DNA from: Gammaproteobacteria bacterium
Lineage (GTDB): Bacteria > Pseudomonadota > Gammaproteobacteria > Xanthomonadales > Marinicellaceae
Direction of reading: 5' to 3'
DNA: 5,484 bases
Assembly (NCBI GenBank): GCA_030426065.1
Contig: JAUHZH010000174.1
Coordinates: 1-5,484 of the forward strand
Shown here: positions 1 to 5,484 of the stretch, in pieces
Layout: every line of letters starts with the position of its first letter
Numbering within the stretch: the stretch's first letter is position 1
Position numbers and translations under genes: made by a program
The notes under the pieces: generated by a model
Databases searched by the model: none
What the model was told of the DNA's origin: nothing
What the model saw: only the letters and a program-made list of their open reading frames with translations

Positions 1-872
1 TCGTCCATGGTCATGCCGTCGGGAACAGGGAAATCCGGCAGGAAATAATCTTTGAAATTGAAATCAATGTTACATCGCTTGGCAATTTCAAAGCTGTTAG
101 CCAACAAAACCGGGTGATTTTTGAATGACTCAGCCATTTCGGCTGGCGTGGTCAAATACTGCCTGGGTGTGTAATCCTTGCTCCGGTTGGGGTCTGCCAA
201 CACATCCCCGCGGTTGATACAGATTCGGGCCTCGTGGGCATTGAAATCATCATCCGCCAAAAAACGGACACGTCCTGAAGCCACCATGGGGACGTTCTGG
301 TGAGCGGCCATGTACATGGCAGCTGCATTGATGCTGGCTTCATTGGGCCGATCGATGTCAGAAAGGGCGATGTAATACCGGTCACCAAACACGCCTCGCC
401 ATGACAACATGGCATCGACGGCTTGCTCTAATTTTTGTGCGGCAATCCAGTGTCCAACATCCGAATGGACCGAATCGGCCAAAGCAATCAACCCTTGATT
501 GTGTGTCCTTAACATGTCGCTGGTGATGCACGTCACCCCACGGGCGATGACATGGCGTTGTGCATTCGACAACAAAACACTCAGGTTGCGGTAGCCTTCT
601 TCATCTTGGCACAACAAGGTGATTTCCCAAGTGTGGTCAGGATCATCGTCTTTTTGAACCAACACATCGGCACCAACGATGGGTTTGATGCCCGCTTTTT
701 TGGCGGCATTGAAAAATTTAATGGTTCCAAACAAGTTGTTGATGTCTGTGATCGCGACGGCTGGCATGCCCATCGCTTTGATTTGTTCAATCAAAGCGGG
801 TATGCGGATGGTCGAATCAACTATCGAATATTCTGAGTGGACATTCAAATGAACAAAAGGCGTCTCAGACAT
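1..872 (-). CDS. dnaE: DNA polymerase III alpha subunit DnaE, N-terminal part (3' end outside window)
   Basis: The frame is open from the ATG at 872 to the window edge, giving 290 codons plus two bases, about a quarter of the full protein (E. coli 1160 aa). DnaE is the catalytic subunit of the replicative polymerase. What is visible is the N-terminal PHP domain and the start of the following region: MSETPFVHLNVHSEYSIVDS, then GMPAVAITD (35-43), AGIKPIVGAD (60-69), AHEARICINRGD (212-223), then LANSFEIAKRCN (257-268) and DYFLPDFPVP (275-284). The order and spacing match E. coli DnaE closely. The PHP metal ligands are largely replaced (Asn10, Ile44, Asp69, Arg203), so this domain is probably structural, with proofreading left to DnaQ. 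The polymerase active site lies outside the window. The start shares one base with the rnhB stop (TGATG) and has a GGAG site. PolC is excluded because no exonuclease insertion or PolC N-terminus is seen. Confidence 0.96.
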   Translation of the reverse strand, partial: MSETPFVHLNVHSEYSIVDSTIRIPALIEQIKAMGMPAVAITDINNLFGTIKFFNAAKKAGIKPIVGADVLVQKDDDPDHTWEITLLCQDEEGYRNLSVLLSNAQRHVIARGVTCITSDMLRTHNQGLIALADSVHSDVGHWIAAQKLEQAVDAMLSWRGVFGDRYYIALSDIDRPNEASINAAAMYMAAHQNVPMVASGRVRFLADDDFNAHEARICINRGDVLADPNRSKDYTPRQYLTTPAEMAESFKNHPVLLANSFEIAKRCNIDFNFKDYFLPDFPVPDGMTMD

Positions 873-1450
873 CAAAACAACTCCGCTTGTATCAAATCCC
901 TGACGGGTGCAAAGCTTTTTCGGTGCAGCGGACAAGGCCCATGCGCTTTCAAAGCCGCCAAATGTTGTGCTGTGCCATAACCTTTGTGTTGATCAAAGCC
1001 GTATTCGGGGTAAGACTGGGCCCAATCACGCATCAAACCATCACGTGCAGATTTGGCCAAGATACTGGCCGCTGAAATGGCCGCCACTTTACCGTCTCCA
1101 CCGACAATGGCTTCGGCATCACAAGGCATGCCTTCGGGGACTTTGTTGCCATCAATTTGTACTTGGCTGGGTTGAATCGCCAAAGCTTCAACAGCCTGTC
1201 GCATGCCCAGCAAGGTGGCTTGCAGGATGTTGATTTGATCGATCTGTTCAACCTCTATGTGTACCACTGACCAGGCCAGTGCGTGCTTTTTGATCGGCTC
1301 CAAGAGTGCCAGCCGCTTGCTTTCAGACAGTTTTTTTGAATCATCCAGACCCACAAGATCTGCAGGCAAAGGGTCTGGCAACACCACAGCCGAAACCGTC
1401 ACGGGTCCGGCCAAGGGGCCACGACCGGCTTCATCAACACCCGCCATCAT
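872..1450 (-). CDS. rnhB: Ribonuclease HII
   Basis: The product is 192 aa (E. coli 198). RNase HII cleaves RNA in RNA/DNA hybrids and nicks 5' of single ribonucleotides in duplex DNA, starting ribonucleotide excision repair. The protein begins almost directly on the active site: AGVDEAGRGPLAG supplies Asp6 and Glu7 plus the GRG motif that senses the ribonucleotide 2'-OH. LDDSKKLS follows at 35-42, then VQIDGN with Asp100, ISAASILAK at 125-133, and Asp137 in ARD, completing the D-E-D-D metal set. YGFDQHKGYGT (150-160) and HRKSF (176-180) are further family motifs. It lacks the roughly ten extra N-terminal residues of E. coli RnhB; an MM start after a strong GGAGG supports the short form. It overlaps lpxB by 4 nt and dnaE by 1 nt. 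RNase HI and HIII are excluded by the motif pattern. Confidence 0.97.
   Translation of the reverse strand: MMAGVDEAGRGPLAGPVTVSAVVLPDPLPADLVGLDDSKKLSESKRLALLEPIKKHALAWSVVHIEVEQIDQINILQATLLGMRQAVEALAIQPSQVQIDGNKVPEGMPCDAEAIVGGDGKVAAISAASILAKSARDGLMRDWAQSYPEYGFDQHKGYGTAQHLAALKAHGPCPLHRKSFAPVRDLIQAELF
881..884 (-). promoter_or_regulatory. Shine-Dalgarno of dnaE
   Basis: The minus strand reads GGAG, 8 nt before the dnaE ATG at 872, within the last codons of rnhB. It supports the MSETPFVHL start. Confidence 0.7.
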
Positions 1451-2559
1451 GACTGCTCCTCCAAAAAACGCAACACGGCTTGAGCGGCTGCTTGTGGTTC
1501 GGGTGGCATCAAAGACTGGTGCAAGGATTTGAATCGAGCCAGTAAAGCCTGTTGCTGATCACTGCTGCTGACAGATTGTAAAGCCGCTTCCAAGTTGTTG
1601 CTGTTCAACTCGCCTTGCATCACTTCTGGTACCATTAACCCACCATGCAGCACGTTAGGCAAACTGTAATAAGGCAACTTCAACATGTTGAAGATTCGGA
1701 CCAGCCACCAGGTCATGGCCGCAATTCGGTAAGCCACCACCATGGGGGTACGACACAACATCGCTTCCAAAGCCACCGTCCCTGACCCCAACAAGGCAAA
1801 ATCGGCCTGCTGCAGCAAATCATCTGCCTGATCAAACCATTTCAGCTTAACCCCAGCTTCCTGGGCCATGGCTTCACACTTTTGGATTTTTTCTTTTGAC
1901 ACATTGGCAGAAGCCAGCTGCCAATCTGGAAATTGTTTTGCGGTTTCTAAAAACAATGGCATCAAGGTTTTGATTTCACGACTCCGGCTACCAGGCAAGA
2001 TGGCCAGCAGGGGTGGTTGGTTGTTGGGTTTGCTGCCATCAATGGGGTGCTTCTGTGCCAACGGGTGACCGACGAATTGCGCCGGCAGATGGGCTTCTTG
2101 ATAAATCTCAGGCTCGAAAGGAAACAAACACATCACCATGTCGATGAAACGTGCCATTTTAAACACCCTTTTGGGGCGCCAAGCCCAGACCGACGGGCTG
2201 ACATAATGGATCACTTTGATGCCATGTTTTTTCAATGATTTGGCAATCGCAAAATTCAAATCAGGTGAATCGATGCCAATGAACACATCGGGTTTTTCAG
2301 CTATGATGTGATCGACAATTTGGCGCTTCAAACGCAGCAAACGAGGCAGGTCTTTCAGCACTTCAAACAAACCCATGACAGCAAAGGCTTCATTGTCTTG
2401 AAAAACTGACACACCTGTGGAGCGCATGCGGGCACCACCAACGGCTTGAATTTCACCTTGAAATCCCTGCTGTTTTAACTGTGTGATCAGGTCAGCGCCC
2501 AGTAAATCACTGGAAGCTTCGCCAGCCACCATGATGATTTTTGGGGCTTCAGATGACAT
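1447..2559 (-). CDS. lpxB: Lipid-A-disaccharide synthase LpxB
   Basis: The product is 370 aa (E. coli 382). LpxB is a GT-B glycosyltransferase (family GT19) at the inner face of the cytoplasmic membrane. It joins UDP-2,3-diacylglucosamine and lipid X to form the beta-1,6 disaccharide backbone of lipid A. Visible motifs in order are AGEASSD (12-18), GIDSPDLN with Asp97 matching E. coli Asp98, YVSPSVWAW (119-127), LPGSR (188-192), GSGTVALE (258-265, nucleotide-sugar side) and SLPNVLHG (299-306). The segment around 280-295 (MTWWLVRIFNMLK) is hydrophobic and aromatic, as expected for membrane contact. The usual GEASGD has Ser instead of Gly at position 17. The start at 2559 shares one base with the lpxA stop (TGATG) and has no recognisable Shine-Dalgarno, so it probably depends on ribosomes finishing lpxA. 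The end overlaps rnhB by 4 nt. Confidence 0.97.
   Translation of the reverse strand: MSSEAPKIIMVAGEASSDLLGADLITQLKQQGFQGEIQAVGGARMRSTGVSVFQDNEAFAVMGLFEVLKDLPRLLRLKRQIVDHIIAEKPDVFIGIDSPDLNFAIAKSLKKHGIKVIHYVSPSVWAWRPKRVFKMARFIDMVMCLFPFEPEIYQEAHLPAQFVGHPLAQKHPIDGSKPNNQPPLLAILPGSRSREIKTLMPLFLETAKQFPDWQLASANVSKEKIQKCEAMAQEAGVKLKWFDQADDLLQQADFALLGSGTVALEAMLCRTPMVVAYRIAAMTWWLVRIFNMLKLPYYSLPNVLHGGLMVPEVMQGELNSNNLEAALQSVSSSDQQQALLARFKSLHQSLMPPEPQAAAQAVLRFLEEQS
1458..1462 (-). promoter_or_regulatory. Shine-Dalgarno of rnhB
   Basis: The minus strand reads GGAGG, 7 nt before the ATG at 1450, inside the end of lpxB. The spacing favours 1450 over the adjacent ATG at 1447. The upstream frame stays open but offers no nearby ATG, GTG or TTG. 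Confidence 0.8.
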
Positions 2560-3323
2560 CAGCGAATGATGCTGCGCTCAGATTGTTCAATGAATTGAAC
2601 CATGGCATCGACATCTTCACTGTCCAGTGCTTTCATGGCTTCCAATGCTTCCTGCAAAGGCAATTCTGACTTGTACAGCAAGCGATAAGCTTTTTTGATG
2701 GATGCAATCCGTTCTTTATCAAACCCTCGGCGTTTCAATCCTTCAAAATTGATGGCCCGGGGGACTGCGGGAGACCCTTGTGCCATGATGAAGGGAGGCA
2801 CGTCCTTTTGAAAACCAGAATCCATGGCGATGAACGCATGGGCACCGACACGACAAAACTGATGCAGTTTGGCGAAGCCACCCAAAATCACATGATCACC
2901 AATGTGAACATGACCGGCCAAAGTGCTGCCATTGGCCATGATGGTGTGGCTACCGACCTGACAATCATGGGCAATGTGAACATAGGCCATGATCCAGTTA
3001 TTGTCGCCCAAACGAGTCACACCCACATCATCCACCGTACCCAAATTGATGGTCACATACTCGCGGATGGTGTTGCCATCGCCAATCACCACTTCGGTGT
3101 CTTCACCGGCATACTTTTTGTCTTGCGGGTCTTCACCAATAGAAGCAAAGGGATAGATGGTGTTGTTCTTACCCAATGTGGTTTTTCCAGACACCACGAC
3201 ATGCGACTTCAGTACCGTACCTGAAGCTATGGACACTTCAGGGCCAACAATGCAATAAGGACCAATGGTCACGTCATCGGAGATTTGGGCCTTGGGATCA
3301 ACAATGGCTGATGGGTGAATCAT
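2559..3323 (-). CDS. lpxA: UDP-N-acetylglucosamine O-acyltransferase LpxA
   Basis: The product is 254 aa (E. coli 262). LpxA catalyses the first step of lipid A synthesis, moving a 3-hydroxyacyl chain from ACP to the 3-OH of UDP-GlcNAc in the cytoplasm. Residues 1 to about 185 are hexapeptide repeats of a left-handed beta-helix (IGPYCIVGPEVSI and similar), followed by a helical C-terminal domain from about 190 (EGLKRRGF). Ungapped alignment to E. coli, offset 6 over the central region, places catalytic His125 at His119 (HIAHDC), His160 at His154, Asp74 at Asp68, Lys76 at Lys70 and Arg204 at Arg198. The acyl-length ruler Gly173 of E. coli is Met167 here, as in the C10-selective Pseudomonas enzyme. 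E. coli His99-Arg100 are Asn93-Leu94. The ATG at 3323 gives MIHPSAIV, the usual start; a GTG at 3341 would add six unlikely residues. It overlaps the fabZ stop by 4 nt (ATGA), with a weak AGAG upstream. Confidence 0.97.
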   Translation of the reverse strand: MIHPSAIVDPKAQISDDVTIGPYCIVGPEVSIASGTVLKSHVVVSGKTTLGKNNTIYPFASIGEDPQDKKYAGEDTEVVIGDGNTIREYVTINLGTVDDVGVTRLGDNNWIMAYVHIAHDCQVGSHTIMANGSTLAGHVHIGDHVILGGFAKLHQFCRVGAHAFIAMDSGFQKDVPPFIMAQGSPAVPRAINFEGLKRRGFDKERIASIKKAYRLLYKSELPLQEALEAMKALDSEDVDAMVQFIEQSERSIIR

Positions 3324-3775
3324 TTGCTTTTCTCTGCACACAAAAATTCAGCTTGGGCCGCGACTTTGCCGTTGACCGTGGTTTTGCCCACATAAAGGGT
3401 CATGTTCTTGATGACTTTCTTGATCGAGCATTCCATCACCATTTGATCACCAGGAACAACCACCTGACTGAATTTGGCTTTGTCGACTTTAACCAGATAA
3501 AACATCGCATCATCGGCCTGGCCGTCACGGCTCAATTGGGTCAACACACCCGCCGCTTGTGCCATGGCTTCGACAATCATCACACCCGGCATCACGGGGT
3601 GATTGGGGAAGTGTCCCATGAATTGGGGTTCGTTGAATGAGACATTTTTGATGGCTGTGATGCGCTCACCTTTGTCGTAACTCAACACCCTGTCTACCAA
3701 TAAAAAAGGGTAGCGGTGCGGTATCAATTGCATGATTTGCTCTACCCCGATGCCGTCCCCATTGTGTTCACTCAT
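3320..3775 (-). CDS. fabZ: 3-hydroxyacyl-[ACP] dehydratase FabZ
   Basis: The product is 151 aa, the same length as E. coli FabZ. It dehydrates (3R)-3-hydroxyacyl-ACP to trans-2-enoyl-ACP in type II fatty-acid synthesis in the cytoplasm. The hot-dog fold is recognisable: IPHRYPFLLVDRV at about 18-30, then NEPQFMGHFPNHPVMPG with catalytic His55, then the central helix VEAMAQAAG with catalytic Glu69, and the late VVPGDQM motif at about 105-112. No catalytic residue is missing. The ATG at 3775 gives the family N-terminus and has an AAGGAG site 7 nt upstream. The gene overlaps lpxD by 8 nt and lpxA by 4 nt (ATGA). It competes with LpxA and LpxD for 3-hydroxyacyl-ACP, so co-transcription with them fits the known balance between phospholipid and LPS synthesis. 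FabA is ruled out by the short length and FabZ-type active-site motif. Confidence 0.97.
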   Translation of the reverse strand: MSEHNGDGIGVEQIMQLIPHRYPFLLVDRVLSYDKGERITAIKNVSFNEPQFMGHFPNHPVMPGVMIVEAMAQAAGVLTQLSRDGQADDAMFYLVKVDKAKFSQVVVPGDQMVMECSIKKVIKNMTLYVGKTTVNGKVAAQAEFLCAEKSK

Positions 3776-4796
3776 TTGATGTCTCCTTTTGATTCTTCTT
3801 GACCAAGTCATTGACCTTTTTGGCCATTTGATCCAATTGTCGGTAACGCACGGCATTGCGACGCCATTCGGCTGTTTTTTGCAGTGGTGATGCCGCACTG
3901 TAATTACCCGGTTCTTTGATGCTGTGGGTCACCAAGCTCATGGCTTGAACCACCACCCCATCGGCGATGTTGATGTGTCCAACGATGCCCACACCACCAC
4001 CGATCAGACAGTTCTTTCCAATCGTGGTCGAACCAGCAACCGCGGTACAACCCGCCATCGCCGTGTGGTCACCAATTTGTACGTTGTGGCCGATTTGAAT
4101 CTGGTTATCCAAGCGCACGTCATTACCCAGCACGGTGTCATCAATGGCACCACAATCGATGGTGGTGTTGGCACCCACTTCACAATCATCACCCATGATG
4201 ACGACGCCCGTTTGTGGAATTTTAACCCAACCTTGTTTGTCTCTGGCCAAACCAAAACCATCGGCGCCAATCACGGCACCCGGGTGGATGACACAACGAT
4301 CACCCAGTTGGCATCCCGCTTCAATGGTGACACCCGACTTGATGATACAATCTTGTCCCAAAACCACGCCACGACCGAGGGTCACTTGATTTCCAATCTG
4401 ACAACCTCGACCCACCACACAGTCGCCTTCGATCACGGTAAAGGCACCCACAGACACCCCATCGCCGACTTGTGCTGACGTGTCAATGGCAGTCTGGCTG
4501 TGAACATGGGGTTCAGGACGTTCGCAGGCTGCAAACAGCTGTGCCACTTTGGCAAAGGTCACATAGGGGTCATCAGACAACAAGACATGACCTGAATAAT
4601 CAGCGCTCATTTGCTCTGTGAGGATGACAACCCCCGCTTTTGAATCTTGTAATTGATGGGTGTATTTGCTGTTGGCCAAAAAACTGATTTGGTCCGCTTG
4701 TGCGTTGGCCAATGATCCGACCGCTTTCAAAGGTGTGTCACCGTCTCCACGGAACGACAAAGACAACGCATCTGCCAATTCTCGTAGCGTTTTCAT
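3768..4796 (-). CDS. lpxD: UDP-3-O-(3-hydroxyacyl)glucosamine N-acyltransferase LpxD
   Basis: The product is 342 aa (E. coli 341). LpxD performs the third step of lipid A synthesis in the cytoplasm, transferring a 3-hydroxyacyl chain from ACP to the 2-amino group of UDP-3-O-acylglucosamine. Residues 1 to about 100 are the N-terminal uridine-binding domain, starting MKTLRELADAL. Residues of about 100-290 are a left-handed beta-helix of hexapeptide repeats. GADGFG at 178-183 is a family signature. His237 in IQIGHNVQIG matches catalytic His239 of E. coli, and His274 in IVGH matches His276. The C-terminal helix (about 305-335) carries the acyl-carrier-protein binding region. Leu288 aligns with E. 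coli Met290, a residue linked to acyl-length choice. I chose the ATG at 4796 because it gives the family N-terminus; the frame stays open further upstream into skp, but that extension has no LpxD character. It begins 4 nt after the skp stop with only a poor Shine-Dalgarno, and its last 8 nt overlap fabZ. Confidence 0.97.
   Translation of the reverse strand: MKTLRELADALSLSFRGDGDTPLKAVGSLANAQADQISFLANSKYTHQLQDSKAGVVILTEQMSADYSGHVLLSDDPYVTFAKVAQLFAACERPEPHVHSQTAIDTSAQVGDGVSVGAFTVIEGDCVVGRGCQIGNQVTLGRGVVLGQDCIIKSGVTIEAGCQLGDRCVIHPGAVIGADGFGLARDKQGWVKIPQTGVVIMGDDCEVGANTTIDCGAIDDTVLGNDVRLDNQIQIGHNVQIGDHTAMAGCTAVAGSTTIGKNCLIGGGVGIVGHINIADGVVVQAMSLVTHSIKEPGNYSAASPLQKTAEWRRNAVRYRQLDQMAKKVNDLVKKNQKETSNE
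3783..3788 (-). promoter_or_regulatory. Shine-Dalgarno of fabZ
   Basis: The minus strand reads AAGGAG here, 7 nt before the fabZ ATG at 3775. It lies inside the last codons of lpxD. It fixes the fabZ start and argues against the longer frame that runs back to 3898. Confidence 0.8.
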
Positions 4797-4800
4797 GGGC

Positions 4801-5319
4801 TTACTGTCCGCTTTGTGTTTGAGATTGCTTGCGCAATTCCGCCAAGATTTCTTCTGTGATGTCGACTTCGTCGTTGACATACAGGATGGCGTTGATGAGG
4901 ATGGCATCGTAACCGTTGGCTTGGGCATAATCTGCCACCACTTGACGGAGCTGTGCTTGCACCTCATCAACCATTTGTGAATTGCGGATGGTGATGGCGT
5001 CCTTCAGGTCTTCTTTATCGCGTCGCACTTGGCGCTCGAGGATTCGGGCACGCTCTTGTAGCTTGGCCAGTTCATCTGCTGTGATGAACTGCCCTTCTTG
5101 TGTGATGCGCTTTTCCAGTGCAGACAAGTCCGCTTCCTGCTGCGAAATCTTTTCGTTCTCAGCAGCAAACTCAATCGTCAGGTTGTTGTTGGCTTCTAAT
5201 ATTTGGGGAGATTCGTTGATCAACACATTCATGTCAACATAGCCGATTTTGCCCGCGACCGATTGGAACGCAAACAGCATTCCAAAAACAGTCAGCAAAA
5301 ATCGACTCGAACCCATCAT
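4801..5319 (-). CDS. skp: Periplasmic chaperone Skp (OmpH family)
   Basis: The product is 172 aa, slightly longer than E. coli Skp (161 aa). It is a holdase that binds unfolded outer-membrane proteins leaving the Sec translocon and keeps them soluble until BAM takes over. Residues 1-22 look like a Sec signal peptide: a short N-region with Arg6, a hydrophobic core FLLTVFGMLFAF, and a probable signal peptidase I site after S20-V21-A22. The mature protein opens with KIGYVDMNVL, the typical first strand of the family. Residues of about 40-125 are charged, heptad-like helices (the coiled-coil tentacles), and the chain returns to the body strand at about 137-150 (GYDAILINAILYV). The mature chain is acidic by my count (about 28 D/E against 16 K/R), unlike the basic E. 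coli protein. The start at 5319 overlaps the bamA stop; a second ATG follows at 5316, and neither has a clear Shine-Dalgarno, so coupling to bamA translation is likely. It could be a generic OmpH-like protein, but context supports Skp. Confidence 0.93.
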   Translation of the reverse strand: MMGSSRFLLTVFGMLFAFQSVAGKIGYVDMNVLINESPQILEANNNLTIEFAAENEKISQQEADLSALEKRITQEGQFITADELAKLQERARILERQVRRDKEDLKDAITIRNSQMVDEVQAQLRQVVADYAQANGYDAILINAILYVNDEVDITEEILAELRKQSQTQSGQ

Positions 5320-5484
5320 CAGAAGGTGTTACCAAATGTAAATTGTAGACGCTCGGTGTTGTCTCTGCGGTCTTTGTTGAATGGATAAGCGTAACTGATC
5401 ACGATCGGCCCCATGGGCGCCTGCCATTTCAAAGCCAAACCCGTTGACATGCGCAACTCACGAGCTTCGAACGCATCGAAATCA
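5319..5484 (-). CDS. bamA: BamA outer-membrane protein assembly factor, C-terminal fragment (5' end outside window)
   Basis: Only the last 54 codons are present; the gene enters from beyond the high-coordinate edge. Reading the minus strand gives a peptide that contains LRMSTGLALKW, then MGPIVISYAYPFNK, and ends LQFTFGNTF followed by TGA at 5321-5319. This matches the end of the 16-stranded barrel of BamA (Omp85 family), where E. coli has a GPLVFSYAQPF segment and a final strand ending in an aromatic residue. The terminal Phe and alternating hydrophobic residues form the beta-signal typical of outer-membrane barrels. BamA is the core of the BAM complex, which folds barrel proteins into the outer membrane. 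Its stop codon shares one base with the skp start (TGATG), and being directly upstream of skp is the standard arrangement. The POTRA domains and most of the barrel cannot be assessed here. A TamA or other Omp85 paralogue is made unlikely by the neighbouring genes. Confidence 0.95.
   Translation of the reverse strand, partial: DFDAFEARELRMSTGLALKWQAPMGPIVISYAYPFNKDRRDNTERLQFTFGNTF

Noticed and set aside
1331..1337. A7 run (minus strand) in rnhB forming an A_AAA_AAA slippery heptamer in frame, resembling the dnaX frameshift site
   Set aside because: It encodes the conserved DSKKL motif of RNase HII, which explains the Lys-Lys codons. The downstream frame is intact to the normal end, and no stimulatory stem-loop or upstream SD-like stimulator was evident.
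2778..3640. Plus-strand open frames of 148 and 154 codons opposite lpxA and fabZ
   Set aside because: Both are antisense to intact essential genes, have no recognisable domain, and arise from the codon pattern of the real genes.
3320..3898. Longer fabZ frame starting at 3898 inside lpxD
   Set aside because: The extension is not FabZ-like. The ATG at 3775 has a good Shine-Dalgarno and gives exactly 151 aa.
3924..4478. Plus-strand open frame of 184 codons opposite lpxD
   Set aside because: It lies wholly antisense to a clearly real lpxD. Its His/Thr-rich, low-complexity translation is what the opposite strand of hexapeptide-repeat coding gives. No family resemblance.
3768..4970. Longer lpxD reading frame starting at 4970 inside skp
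   Set aside because: The extra 58 residues overlap skp out of frame and do not resemble LpxD. The internal ATG at 4796 gives the family length and N-terminus.
1..5484. Search for mobile elements, CRISPR arrays, tRNA/rRNA genes, riboswitches, terminators or an unknown system
   Set aside because: Coding sequence of eight recognised housekeeping genes accounts for all but 4 nt. I saw no direct or inverted repeat array, no GC-rich hairpin with T-run at any junction, and no foreign-looking segment.

Overview
The window is a dense, single-direction stretch of a Gram-negative chromosome. Eight protein genes are all read on the minus strand, so transcription runs from the high-coordinate end to the low end. 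The order is bamA (3' end only), skp/ompH, lpxD, fabZ, lpxA, lpxB, rnhB, dnaE (5' part only). This is the classic envelope-biogenesis / lipid A / replication cluster of Gammaproteobacteria. The direct rnhB-dnaE junction is the usual gammaproteobacterial arrangement. The genus cannot be named from the sequence. A methionine at the acyl-chain ruler position of LpxA resembles Pseudomonas more than Escherichia.

Layout by coordinate: 5484-5319 is the last 54 codons of BamA, the outer-membrane beta-barrel insertase. 5319-4801 is the periplasmic chaperone Skp with a signal peptide. 4796-3768 is LpxD, 3775-3320 FabZ, 3323-2559 LpxA, 2559-1447 LpxB, 1450-872 RNase HII, and 872-1 the first 290 codons of the DNA polymerase III alpha subunit.

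There is essentially no non-coding DNA. Successive genes overlap by 1 nt (bamA/skp), are separated by 4 nt (skp/lpxD), then overlap by 8, 4, 1, 4 and 1 nt. No terminator, internal promoter region, RNA gene, repeat, mobile element or CRISPR array is visible. The promoters that drive the unit must lie upstream of bamA, outside the window, or be buried inside coding sequence.

The genes work together as follows. LpxA, LpxD and LpxB carry out three steps of lipid A synthesis. FabZ acts on the same (R)-3-hydroxyacyl-ACP pool that LpxA and LpxD use, and so sets the balance between phospholipid and LPS. Skp delivers unfolded outer-membrane proteins towards the BamA machine. RnhB and DnaE are DNA maintenance and replication proteins co-transcribed at the 3' end.

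I found no undescribed system. The points worth a second look are residue-level: a predicted C10-type LpxA ruler, an acidic Skp, a degenerate PHP metal site in DnaE, and uneven Shine-Dalgarno strength along a gapless operon.
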